DNA from: Oceanicaulis sp051859625
GTDB lineage: Bacteria; Pseudomonadota; Alphaproteobacteria; Caulobacterales; Maricaulaceae
Assembly (NCBI RefSeq): GCF_051859625.1
Contig: NZ_JBHYFH010000002.1
Coordinates: 124,001 to 188,000, forward strand
Reading direction: 5' to 3'
Length of the DNA stretch: 64,000 nt
Shown: positions 1 through 7,275 of the stretch, in pieces
Position numbering within the stretch: position 1 is the stretch's first letter
How the letters are laid out: each line of letters begins with the position of its first letter
Translations under genes and position numbers: made by a program
The notes under the pieces: model-generated
Seen by the model: the letters and a program-made list of their open reading frames with translations, nothing else
The model's database searches: none
Told to the model about the DNA's origin: nothing

Positions 1-2
1 GG

Positions 3-485
3 GCGCTGAGCGCGCTTGCGGGGCGCTGGACGCCGCGCTTGTCCGCTTTCGCCTGGCGCTTGATGGGCGATGCGGACGGGGTGGAAGAGGCGGTGCAGGA
101 TTCCTGGGTGGAAATCTTGAAGGATCTGCCGCGCCTGCGCGATCCGGACGCGTTTCCCGCCTTCGCCTTTCGCATTGTCCAGCGCCGTTGTGCGCGCCTG
201 ATCCGTCAGCGCCAGTCCGGTCGACGGCTGAAAGCACAGGCGGAAGTCGAACCGCCGCCTGAAGCGCAAGATCAGGACCGGGCGCTGGACGCCGGGCGTA
301 TCCGGCGCGCCATGACCCAGCTGCCGCCCGATCAGCATGCGGCGCTGTGGCTCTACCACATCCAGGGTTTGAACGTGGCGGAGATCGCCGCCGCGCTCGA
401 CGTCCCGACGGGCACGGTCAAGACCCGTCTCATGCATGCGCGGCGCAAGATCGCCGCGCAATTCCAAGGAGGATCCGATGAGTGA
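3..485 (+). CDS. ECF-type RNA polymerase sigma factor (5' truncated by window edge)
   Basis: Alternative sigma factor that directs core RNA polymerase to a small regulon. The frame is open from the first complete codon, so the true start lies outside the window. Sigma region 2 is visible in the helix with GDADGVEEAVQDSW and the following DPDAFPAFAF segment. Region 4 is visible as the C-terminal helix-turn-helix with LNVAEIAAALDVPTGTVKTR. The stop overlaps the start of the next gene (ATG at 478), so the two are translationally coupled; the partner is a small membrane protein, which suggests control at the membrane. Family assignment is firm, the regulon is unknown. Confidence 0.88.
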   Translation, partial: ALSALAGRWTPRLSAFAWRLMGDADGVEEAVQDSWVEILKDLPRLRDPDAFPAFAFRIVQRRCARLIRQRQSGRRLKAQAEVEPPPEAQDQDRALDAGRIRRAMTQLPPDQHAALWLYHIQGLNVAEIAAALDVPTGTVKTRLMHARRKIAAQFQGGSDE

Positions 486-849
486 TCTCGACCGCATGAT
501 TGAAGACAGCCTGCGAGAGGCTGACGGCCAGTCTCCCCAGCTTGATCTCGAGCCGGGCTATTTTGCACAGGCGCTCAGCCTGTTTTCAGGCCGCACCGCC
601 TGGGTTCACTGGACGATCATGATCGCTCAGTCCCTGATGTTCATCGGCGGTGTGGTCTGCGCGGTGAAGTTCTATCAGGCCGACGCCGTGATGGAGGCGT
701 TGCACTGGGGGCTGCCTGCGGGTGTGCTGCTGATCTTCGCGGCCATCTTCAAGAATGCGCTCGGTCCCCGGATGGAGACCAATCGTCTGCTCATGGAGAT
801 CCGGCGCGTTGAATTGCGCGTTGAACGGATGCGGGCCGAACGCGGTTAG
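478..849 (+). CDS. Small two-TM membrane protein, DUF6768-like, coupled to the ECF sigma gene
   Basis: 123-residue protein with a charged N-terminus (about residues 1-40), two hydrophobic segments (about 44-63 and 75-93) and a C-terminal amphipathic, arginine/glutamate-rich helix with coiled-coil character. It starts inside the end of the sigma-factor gene, preceded by AAGGAGG. The position is that of an anti-sigma or sensor partner, but I see no zinc-binding HxxxCxxC or other known anti-sigma signature. The DUF6768 name is from memory of similar proteins beside ECF genes in this group. Its stop codon overlaps the stop of the convergent acetyltransferase gene. Confidence 0.7.
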   Translation: MSDLDRMIEDSLREADGQSPQLDLEPGYFAQALSLFSGRTAWVHWTIMIAQSLMFIGGVVCAVKFYQADAVMEALHWGLPAGVLLIFAAIFKNALGPRMETNRLLMEIRRVELRVERMRAERG

Positions 850-1322
850 CGAGTCTCAAGGTGGAGGGCCATAAGATGGTTCTCCATCTCCACCCCGTTG
901 GGACGCACGGTCTGGGTGCGCACCAGCGTCCAGCCGTGCTTTTCAAAGAATTTCCGCGCGATATGGCTGGCCTGAACGGTGAGGGTGGTGAGGTCCCGCT
1001 TGCGCGCTTCATCAAGGATCGCTGCGAGCAGCCGCGCGGCCAGCCCGTCGCCTTTGCGGTCGGGCCGTACATAGGCCATGTCGAGCTCGCCTTCTGGCGT
1101 CAGGGTGAAGAACCCCGCAAGCCCCTGATCATCCTCGGCGACCAGAATGATCTGGCCGGACAGGCGCTCGGCCATGAAAGCCGCGCTTTTGGGGGCGGGG
1201 GACCAGGCCTTGCGTTGCGCTTCGTCATAGGCGCCGACCGCGCCGGTGTGGACCGCGTCGTGCCAGAGACGGCCCAGGCCAGCCATGTCGCCGCAATGGG
1301 CGAGGCGGATGCGATTGCTCAT
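846..1322 (-). CDS. GNAT family N-acetyltransferase
   Basis: 158-residue single-domain acetyltransferase that would transfer acetyl from acetyl-CoA to an unknown amine. The GNAT core is visible: a beta-strand segment with GLAGFFTLTP and LDMAYVRPDRKGDGLAARLL (the V-x-P-x-x-[KR]-G-x-G-x-x-A/L acetyl-CoA loop), and the C-terminal FFEKHGWTLVRT typical of motif B. It is convergent with the preceding gene and shares a 4-nt overlap of stop codons. The substrate cannot be read from sequence. Confidence 0.88.
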   Translation of the reverse strand: MSNRIRLAHCGDMAGLGRLWHDAVHTGAVGAYDEAQRKAWSPAPKSAAFMAERLSGQIILVAEDDQGLAGFFTLTPEGELDMAYVRPDRKGDGLAARLLAAILDEARKRDLTTLTVQASHIARKFFEKHGWTLVRTQTVRPNGVEMENHLMALHLETR

Positions 1323-1343
1323 ACAAGGCTCCCCAAACGAAAA

Positions 1344-1370
1344 CGGGCGGCTCTTGGTGAGAGCCGCCCG
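1344..1370 (-). terminator. Rho-independent terminator of the rpsF-rpsR-rplI operon
   Basis: Perfect 11-bp inverted repeat (CGGGCGGCTCT at 1344-1354 and its complement at 1360-1370) with a 5-nt loop. On the minus strand it is followed by a T-rich tract (TTTTCGTTT, 1343 downward). It sits about 25 nt past the rplI stop codon. Confidence 0.85.
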
Positions 1371-1395
1371 TCGTCAGATCAGAAGATCAAAACCC

Positions 1396-2016
1396 TTAGG
1401 CTTCGGTTTCTTCGGTCTCTTCGGCGTCCGCATCATTGGAGCCGTAATCGTCATCGTCGCCTTCGACGCCGGACTCTGCCAGTTCGACGGCCTGGGCTTC
1501 GGCCAGAGCGCGGTCTTCATCAGCGGCGGACGCGATCACGTCCTCGCCTTTGGCCTGACGCTCGGCTTCGTCCTCGGTGCGGGCGATGTTGATGGTGATC
1601 GTGGTGTCCACATCCGCGTGCAGAACCAGGCGCACTTCGTGCAGACCCAGCGTCTTGATCGCGGTGTTCAGGTCCACCATGCCGCGGGTGACGGCGAATT
1701 CCGGCGTGGAGGCTGCGTCGGCGATGTCACGGGTGGACACCGAGCCGTACAGCTGGCCGGATTCAGACGCCTGGCGGATCAGCACGAAGGTCGCGCCGTC
1801 CAGGTGAGAGCCTTCCTGGCGGGCCTTGGCGGCGCGCTCGGCGTTCAGCTTCTCGATCGCTTCGCGCTCGCGCTCAAAGCGTTCCATGTTGGCGTTGGTG
1901 GCGCGCAGCGCTTTGGCTTGCGGCAGCAGGAAGTTACGGGCGTAACCCGGCTTCACGCTCACCACATCGCCGATGGCGCCGAGCTTTTCGACACGTTCAA
2001 GCAGAACAACTTGCAT
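1396..2016 (-). CDS. rplI: 50S ribosomal protein L9
   Basis: Large-subunit protein that binds 23S rRNA near the base of the L1 stalk. The N-terminal RNA-binding domain opens MQVVLLERVEKLGAIGDVV and continues VKPGYARNFLLPQAKA, the classic L9 signature; the central helix and C-terminal domain follow to about residue 148. The protein is 206 residues against about 150 in Escherichia coli: the extra part is a very acidic C-terminal tail (EGDDDDYGS...ETEETEA), a type of extension also seen in other alphaproteobacteria. It is last in the rpsF-rpsR-rplI operon and followed by a terminator. Confidence 0.98.
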   Translation of the reverse strand: MQVVLLERVEKLGAIGDVVSVKPGYARNFLLPQAKALRATNANMERFEREREAIEKLNAERAAKARQEGSHLDGATFVLIRQASESGQLYGSVSTRDIADAASTPEFAVTRGMVDLNTAIKTLGLHEVRLVLHADVDTTITINIARTEDEAERQAKGEDVIASAADEDRALAEAQAVELAESGVEGDDDDYGSNDADAEETEETEA

Positions 2017-2030
2017 GGTCTTAAGCTCCC

Positions 2031-2285
2031 TTAATCGACGGCGTACGGCAGAAGGGCCAGAACACGAGCGCGCTTGATGGCGCGGGCGAGTTCACGCTGC
2101 TTCTTGGCCGACACGGCGGTGATGCGAGACGGCACGATCTTGCCGCGTTCGGACATGTAGCGCTGAAGCAGCTTGATGTCCTTGTAGTCGATCTTCGGCG
2201 CATTTTCGCCGGAGAACGGGCAAACCTTGCGGCGGCGCTGGAACGCGCGGCGAGCAGGGACGTTGGAGATGGAGATCTCAGCCAT
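2031..2285 (-). CDS. rpsR: 30S ribosomal protein S18
   Basis: 84-residue small-subunit protein that binds the 16S central domain together with S6. The S18 core is clear: FRRR-type basic start (AFQRRRKVCPFSGENAPKID), YKDIKLLQRYMSERGKIVPSRI and KKQRELARAIKRAR. It lies 14 nt upstream of rplI and 13 nt downstream of rpsF, so the three form one transcription unit on the minus strand. Confidence 0.98.
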   Translation of the reverse strand: MAEISISNVPARRAFQRRRKVCPFSGENAPKIDYKDIKLLQRYMSERGKIVPSRITAVSAKKQRELARAIKRARVLALLPYAVD

Positions 2286-2298
2286 GTTCCGGGACTCC

Positions 2299-2649
2299 CT
2301 AGCGGCGTTCGCGGCGCTTGCGGTCTTCGCCTTTGCGAAGCACAGCGCTCGGTTCTTCGTTCAGCTCGTCGACGCGGCAGGTCATGTAGCGCATGACGTC
2401 GTCGGCGAAGCGCTGGCGGTAATCGAGGGCGTCAAGCACCTCGTTGCCGGCTTCCATGTCCAGATAGCCGTAATGGCCTTTCCGGTTTTTGTTCATGCGA
2501 TAAGCCAGCGTGCGCAGACCCCAGTATTCGGTCTTGTGCACTTTGCCGCCTTTTTCCTCGATCAGAGCCTTGAGCTCTTCGATCGAAGATTCCATCTGCG
2601 TCGGAGAAACATCCGGGCGCGCGATGAACACGTGTTCGTACTTGTTCAT
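2299..2649 (-). CDS. rpsF: 30S ribosomal protein S6
   Basis: 116-residue protein that forms a heterodimer with S18 on 16S rRNA. It opens MNKYEHVFIARPDVSPTQME and contains GLRTLAYRMNKNRKGHYGYL, the S6 signature with the aromatic RNA-facing residues. The C-terminus is highly charged (KGEDRKRRERR). It is the first gene of the ribosomal operon, preceded by a roughly 137-nt leader and a good promoter match; in many bacteria this operon is repressed by the S6:S18 complex binding the leader. Confidence 0.98.
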   Translation of the reverse strand: MNKYEHVFIARPDVSPTQMESSIEELKALIEEKGGKVHKTEYWGLRTLAYRMNKNRKGHYGYLDMEAGNEVLDALDYRQRFADDVMRYMTCRVDELNEEPSAVLRKGEDRKRRERR

Positions 2650-2690
2650 AAGACGTTGTCGTCCCTTCTAAAGGGCCGCGGCGCAAGCAA

Positions 2691-2708
2691 CATCCGAAGG
2701 GCCGGATG
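2691..2708 (-). promoter_or_regulatory. Small hairpin in the rpsF mRNA leader
   Basis: Within the leader upstream of rpsF, CATCCG (2691-2696) and CGGATG (2703-2708) can pair around a 6-nt loop. Leaders of rpsF in many bacteria carry a hairpin bound by the S6:S18 dimer. This hairpin is in the right place, but I cannot confirm the published consensus, so the regulatory role is inference. Confidence 0.35.
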
Positions 2709-2793
2709 GTCTCACGTCGGCTCCTCTGGTCCCGCTCGGCCAACACAGCCAAGACGGACCACGACCAGAGGACCGCAGCCGGTGAAGCCGCGG

Positions 2794-2822
2794 TGTATAA
2801 GCGAAGGCGGACGCGGGCGCAA
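2794..2822 (-). promoter_or_regulatory. Sigma-70-type promoter of the rpsF operon
   Basis: Read on the minus strand: TTGCGC (2822-2817), 17-nt spacer, TATACA (2799-2794). Transcription would start near 2787 and give a leader of about 137 nt before rpsF. It lies just beyond the 3' end of the AT-rich orphan gene, so that insertion left the promoter intact. Confidence 0.6.
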
Positions 2823-2869
2823 GCGGTGCTAGCGTTTATGGGGCAGGATAAGTTCAGAGAGCACTTGCT

Positions 2870-3706
2870 TTATGGTGGCCATGTTTTTCTCGTCTTAAGG
2901 TACTTGTCATCGTTACAATATGGATAAAATATTTCCCAATGCCCAAAGGCAGCTTTAATCCCACTTTGGTAGGCATAAAATGAGATCGAGATTAATAGCT
3001 CTGACAGCCACCTGATTATGACCAACGTATAATACCGAGAGTATTTTTGAAGGCATTTTGTTTCACCGGTTCTTAGTGATGCGGAATAAAGGTCTCTCAT
3101 CGGAGATCCGTCCTCTGAGGTGTGCTCAATAAACATCATTTCTCCAAAATGTTTTTGAATTTTCTTTGCATTTTGGATAGCTCGCTCTTCAAGCCATGTG
3201 CCGCGGAAGTGTTTATTTAAAATGCGTTCAGCAACTTCAATCCACCAGCCTCTTAAAGGCTCTTGTTGTTCCGCGAAATCGGGATCGCGGAGTGATGTGA
3301 AGTTAGCGTATCTTCCTCGGCGTGCGTCAGAAAAAGCATTTAATGAATTTATGATTCCATTTGTGATCTCATCTTCAGGTGGATCGACTTTTACATTGTA
3401 TTCTGATTTAGTATGTATGTCCTTGCACTCAGAGATAAGTAATTCAATGTTATGTCCAAATTTTCGAAAATATGAATTTTCGGGAGTTTTTCCCTCCTCT
3501 TTAAGCATGTAGTTAATTGTAATTATTATTTTAGAAAGCCGCTCTATTCCTGTCGAGAGGGCGAAAAATGCAATGTAGTATTCGCCTCTTTTGTCTGCGT
3601 AATTCGCTCTACCTATTGAAGTTGCCCCTGATCCAAGAATTTGGTGGACAAGTGTGCATTCGCGATGAAGTGCCTGCCATGTGGGGTCTTCCATAATATA
3701 TGGCAT
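2870..3706 (-). CDS. AT-rich orphan gene, unknown function, probably horizontally acquired
   Basis: 278-residue soluble protein that I do not recognise by name. Base composition is strikingly unlike its surroundings: for example, 3361-3420 and 3481-3540 each contain about 20 G+C in 60, whereas neighbours are well above 60 percent, and codons are A/T-ending. The N-terminal half is predicted helical with FFALSTGIERLSKIIIT and a later FGHNIELLISEC, a layout reminiscent of HEPN-type helical domains; an R-x5-H string (RECTLVH, residues 15-21) exists but at an atypical place. No signal peptide or clear membrane helix. Start at 3706 (weak AGTAGG upstream); ATG at 3694 is an alternative. It stands alone between the ribosomal and fatty-acid operons. 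Confidence 0.7.
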   Translation of the reverse strand: MPYIMEDPTWQALHRECTLVHQILGSGATSIGRANYADKRGEYYIAFFALSTGIERLSKIIITINYMLKEEGKTPENSYFRKFGHNIELLISECKDIHTKSEYNVKVDPPEDEITNGIINSLNAFSDARRGRYANFTSLRDPDFAEQQEPLRGWWIEVAERILNKHFRGTWLEERAIQNAKKIQKHFGEMMFIEHTSEDGSPMRDLYSASLRTGETKCLQKYSRYYTLVIIRWLSELLISISFYAYQSGIKAAFGHWEIFYPYCNDDKYLKTRKTWPP

Positions 3707-3847
3707 TGCTTGCCTACTTGTTTTTCTTAGAACGTGAAAGTTATCTGATTGGGCTATGACTCAGGACGAACAAGCTAACACGTCTTGCTTATCTTGCAGC
3801 CTCCGCGCTATGCCCGCGCCAATCAGAGTTGCGAGGGAGGACGCCTG

Positions 3848-4789
3848 ATGGCGCTTGCATTCACTTTTCCCGGACAGGGCAGCCAGGCCGTCGGCATGGG
3901 CAAGGCGCTGGCGGACAGCTTCGCGTCGGCGCGCGCCGTCTTTGACGAGGTGGACGAGGCTCTGGGTCAGAAGCTGTCCCAGCTGATGTGGGACGGGCCG
4001 ATTGAAGAGATCACCCTGACCGAGAACGCCCAGCCCGCCATCATGGCGGTGTCGCTGGCGGCCATGGCGGCGCTGAAATCAGAGTTCGACGTGGATGTGA
4101 CGGCGGCGAAATTCGTCGCCGGTCACTCGCTGGGCGAATATTCCGCCCTGTGCGCTGCGGGCGCTTTGTCGGTTTCAGATGCGGCGAAGCTTCTTAAGCT
4201 GCGCGGCCAGTCCATGCAGAAAGCCGTGCCGGTGGGCCAGGGCGCCATGGCGGCCCTGCTGGGCGCCGAGATGGACCAGGCGGAGCAGGCGATCGCTCAG
4301 GCCGCAACGAGCGGCATTGTGACCATCGCCAATGACAATGCGCCGGGTCAGATCGTGATCTCGGGCGACAAGACGGCTGTGGACGCCGCGATCGCCGCGA
4401 TCAAGGAGATGGGCGTGCGCAAGGCGATGCTGCTGCCGGTCTCCGCACCGTTCCACTGCCCGCTGATGCAGCCCGCCGCCGACGCCATGGCGGACGCGCT
4501 CAAGGACGCGCAGATGTCCAACCCGTCCGTGCCTGTGGTGACCAATGTCAGCGCCGGACCGGTGTCGGACGCGGAAACGCTGCGCGCCCAGCTTGTGGAC
4601 CAGGTCACGGGCAAAGTGCGCTGGCGCGAAAGCGTCGATGCGATGCATGCTGCTGGCGTGGAGCAATTTGTGGAGGCGGGCGCCAAGGTGCTCACCACCA
4701 TGCTCAAGCGGCATATCAAAGAGGCTCAAGGCACAGCGCTTGTGACCGCCGAAGATCTGGAAGCTTTCGCGGCTTCCTTGAAGGGATAG
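3848..4789 (+). CDS. fabD: Malonyl-CoA:ACP transacylase
   Basis: Transfers malonyl from CoA to acyl carrier protein, supplying the extender for type II fatty acid synthesis in the cytosol. 313 residues. The active-site serine is S94 in GHSLGEY, the N-terminal FPGQGSQ is the family opener, and the catalytic histidine lies in VSAPFHCPL. The ATG at 3848 is chosen because it follows a GGGAGG ribosome site and begins at the conserved N-terminus; the in-frame upstream extension has no family similarity. First gene of the fabD-fabG-acpP-fabF cluster. Confidence 0.97.
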   Translation: MALAFTFPGQGSQAVGMGKALADSFASARAVFDEVDEALGQKLSQLMWDGPIEEITLTENAQPAIMAVSLAAMAALKSEFDVDVTAAKFVAGHSLGEYSALCAAGALSVSDAAKLLKLRGQSMQKAVPVGQGAMAALLGAEMDQAEQAIAQAATSGIVTIANDNAPGQIVISGDKTAVDAAIAAIKEMGVRKAMLLPVSAPFHCPLMQPAADAMADALKDAQMSNPSVPVVTNVSAGPVSDAETLRAQLVDQVTGKVRWRESVDAMHAAGVEQFVEAGAKVLTTMLKRHIKEAQGTALVTAEDLEAFAASLKG

Positions 4790-4795
4790 TTTTAC

Positions 4796-5533
4796 ATGTT
4801 TGATCTGACTGGAAAAAAAGCGCTGGTCACCGGCGCTACCGGCGGCCTGGGCTCGGCGATTGCGCGCGCCCTGCATGCGGCGGGCGCCTCGGTGGCGCTG
4901 TCAGGCACGCGGGAAGCGGTGCTGAAAGAGCTGGCGGACGAGCTGGGCGAGCGCACGGCGGTCTGCCCGGCGAACCTAGCGGACGCCGACAGCGTCGACG
5001 CCCTGCCCAAACAGGCGTCCGAAGCGCTTGATGGCCTCGATATCCTCATTTCCAACGCCGGCGTCACCCGCGATCAGCTGCTGATGCGGATGAAGGACGA
5101 GGACTGGGACACGGTCATCAAGGTCAATCTGGAAGCCCATTACCGCCTGTCCAAGGCCGCAATGCGGGGCATGATGAAGCAGCGGTTCGGCCGCATTATC
5201 GGCATCACCTCCATCGTCGGCGTCACCGGAAATGCGGGTCAGACCAATTACGCTGCGTCCAAGGCGGGCATGATCGGTTTCACGAAAGCGTTGGCCCAGG
5301 AAGTCGCTTCGCGCGGCGTAACGGCCAATTGCGTGGCTCCGGGGTTCATCGAATCGCCGATGACGGATGCGCTGACCGACGACCAGAAGGCGGCGATTCT
5401 CTCCACGATTCCGGCTGGCAAGCTGGGTCAGGGAGCAGATATTGCAGCTGCGTGCGTTTATCTCGCCAGTGCGGAAGCAGGTTATGTCACCGGTCAGACC
5501 TTGCACGTGAACGGCGGTATGGCGATGATCTAG
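4796..5533 (+). CDS. fabG: 3-oxoacyl-[ACP] reductase
   Basis: NADPH-dependent reduction of 3-oxoacyl-ACP, the first reductive step of fatty acid elongation. Classical short-chain dehydrogenase of 245 residues: TGATGGLG cofactor loop (about 12-19), NAG at 87-89, and catalytic S139, Y152 and K156 (YAASK). The C-terminal VTGQTLHVNGGMAM is the FabG-type ending. It begins 6 nt after the fabD stop, so the pair is cotranscribed. Confidence 0.97.
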   Translation: MFDLTGKKALVTGATGGLGSAIARALHAAGASVALSGTREAVLKELADELGERTAVCPANLADADSVDALPKQASEALDGLDILISNAGVTRDQLLMRMKDEDWDTVIKVNLEAHYRLSKAAMRGMMKQRFGRIIGITSIVGVTGNAGQTNYAASKAGMIGFTKALAQEVASRGVTANCVAPGFIESPMTDALTDDQKAAILSTIPAGKLGQGADIAAACVYLASAEAGYVTGQTLHVNGGMAMI

Positions 5534-5541
5534 GCTTGATT

Positions 5542-5592
5542 GGTCCGGGCGCCCGGACCGACTTGCCAGACAGTGTGCGGCTGGCGTACGAG
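5542..5592 (+). promoter_or_regulatory. Palindrome and possible acpP promoter in the fabG-acpP gap
   Basis: The 186-nt gap between fabG and acpP holds a perfect 18-bp palindrome (GGTCCGGGC and its complement, 5542-5559) without a T-run, and shortly after it a weak promoter-like pair TTGCCA (5563-5568), 18-nt spacer, TACGAG (5587-5592). A separate promoter would fit the much higher demand for acyl carrier protein. The rest of the gap shows no gene. Confidence 0.3.
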
Positions 5593-5719
5593 TTTTCGGC
5601 GTGTTATCAGCCCGCACGCTTCACGGGGGAAGGACTTGAACCTTCCTCGCGTAAACAACACCTAGGAAGCGCGACGCCCGCCGGGATGTCCGCAAAACAG
5701 AATTTGAAAAGGGACCGAC

Positions 5720-5956
5720 ATGTCCGACGTTCTTGAGCGCGTTAAAAAGATCGTTGTCGAGCATCTCGACGTTGAAGCCGAAAAAGTGACCGAGAAGGCT
5801 TCCTTCATCGATGATCTGGGCGCTGACTCTCTCGACAATGTCGAGCTGGTCATGGCGTTCGAAGAAGAATTTGATATCGAAATCCCCGACGATGCCGCTG
5901 AGCACATCCAGACGGTCGGTGATGCGGTGAAATTCATCTCCGAAAAGCTCGGCTAA
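5720..5956 (+). CDS. acpP: Acyl carrier protein
   Basis: 78-residue acidic four-helix carrier that holds growing acyl chains on phosphopantetheine. The attachment serine is S37 in the GADSLDNVELVMAFEEEF motif, and helix III has the usual IPDDAAE. It lies 15 nt upstream of fabF and downstream of fabD and fabG, the standard order in alphaproteobacteria. Confidence 0.98.
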   Translation: MSDVLERVKKIVVEHLDVEAEKVTEKASFIDDLGADSLDNVELVMAFEEEFDIEIPDDAAEHIQTVGDAVKFISEKLG

Positions 5957-5971
5957 GCCGGAGCATATCTC

Positions 5972-7261
5972 ATGTCGAAGCGTCGCGTCGTCGTGACCGG
6001 GTTGGGGCTTGTGTCCCCGCTCGGCTGCGGAACTGAACATGTCTGGTCCCGGATTATCGCCGGGGAGTCAGGCTTGGCGAAGATTGAACACTTTGATGTG
6101 TCCGATCTGTCCAGTCACGTAGCGGGCATCATCCCGCGCGTCGACGGGCGCAACGGCGGGGGCGAAGGCGTCCCCGGGTCGTTTGACCCAGATGCGGTGA
6201 TGCCCGCGCGAGATCGCAAGCGCATTGATGATTTTATTCTTTATGGCATCGCCGCTGCCGATGAAGCGATCGCCCATTCCGGCTGGAAAGCCGAGAATGA
6301 AGAGGCCAAGGAACGCGCAGGCGTTCTGATCGGGTCCGGCATTGGCGGTCTTCAGACCATCTATGACGCCTCGATCACCCTGCACGAGCGTGGTCCGCGC
6401 AAGCTCAGCCCGTTTGTGATCCCGGCCATGCTGATCAACCTCGCCTCCGGCCAGGTCTCGATCCGGCATGGTCTCAAAGGCCCGAACCATGCCGTGGTGA
6501 CGGCGTGCTCCACCGGCGCCCACGCCATTGGCGACGCCGCCCGTCTGATCGCCTATGGCGATGCGGACATGATGGTGGCGGGCGGCGCGGAAAGCGCAAT
6601 CACCCGTCTCGGTTATGGCGGGTTCGGCGCAGCGCGGGCGTTGTCCACCGGCTTCAATGACAATCCCAAAGCGGCCTCGCGTCCCTGGGACAAGGACCGT
6701 GACGGCTTCGTCATGGGCGAGGGCGCCGGCGTGGTCATTCTTGAAGAATACGAAGCGGCGAAAGCCCGCGGCGCGACCATTTACGCGGAAGTGCGCGGCT
6801 ATGGCCTGTCTGGCGACGCCCACCACATCACGGCTCCGGCCGATGATGGCGATGGCGGCTTCCGGGCGATGAGATCCGCGCTCAAGAGCGCCGGGCTGAC
6901 GCCTGCGGACATCGGCTATGTCAACGCGCACGGCACCTCGACGCCCAAGGGCGACGAGATCGAGCTGGGCGCGGTGGAGCGTCTGTTCGGCGACGCCGCC
7001 TCTGATCTGGTGATGAGCTCGACCAAATCCGCCATCGGCCACCTTCTGGGCGCCGCTGGCGCGGTTGAGGCCGTGTTCTCCATCCTCGCCATGCGCGACG
7101 GCATTTGCCCGCCGACGCTCAACCTGGACAATCCGTCTGTTGAGACGCCGATCAATCTGGCGGCCAAGGGCGCGGTGAAGAAAGAGCTTTCGGCGGTTCT
7201 GTCGAACTCCTTCGGCTTTGGCGGCACCAACGCCTCGGTCGTCTTCGCCAAAGCTGACTAA
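5972..7261 (+). CDS. fabF: 3-oxoacyl-[ACP] synthase II
   Basis: Condensing enzyme that elongates acyl-ACP with malonyl-ACP. 429 residues of thiolase fold; catalytic triad C179 (VVTACSTGAHAIGDA), H320 (NAHGTSTPKGD) and H357 (KSAIGHLLGAAG). The C-terminal SNSFGFGGTNASVVF is the KAS signature. The small insertion around residues 56-70 (RVDGRNGGGEGVPG) is a little longer than in Escherichia coli FabF. Follows acpP by 15 nt. Confidence 0.97.
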   Translation: MSKRRVVVTGLGLVSPLGCGTEHVWSRIIAGESGLAKIEHFDVSDLSSHVAGIIPRVDGRNGGGEGVPGSFDPDAVMPARDRKRIDDFILYGIAAADEAIAHSGWKAENEEAKERAGVLIGSGIGGLQTIYDASITLHERGPRKLSPFVIPAMLINLASGQVSIRHGLKGPNHAVVTACSTGAHAIGDAARLIAYGDADMMVAGGAESAITRLGYGGFGAARALSTGFNDNPKAASRPWDKDRDGFVMGEGAGVVILEEYEAAKARGATIYAEVRGYGLSGDAHHITAPADDGDGGFRAMRSALKSAGLTPADIGYVNAHGTSTPKGDEIELGAVERLFGDAASDLVMSSTKSAIGHLLGAAGAVEAVFSILAMRDGICPPTLNLDNPSVETPINLAAKGAVKKELSAVLSNSFGFGGTNASVVFAKAD

Positions 7262-7275
7262 CGTCAGGATTGGTG

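Noticed and set aside
2820..3850. Possible insertion sequence or genomic island around the AT-rich gene
   Set aside because: I found no transposase, terminal inverted repeats, target-site duplication or tRNA attachment site; only short matches such as CTTGCTT occur on both sides.
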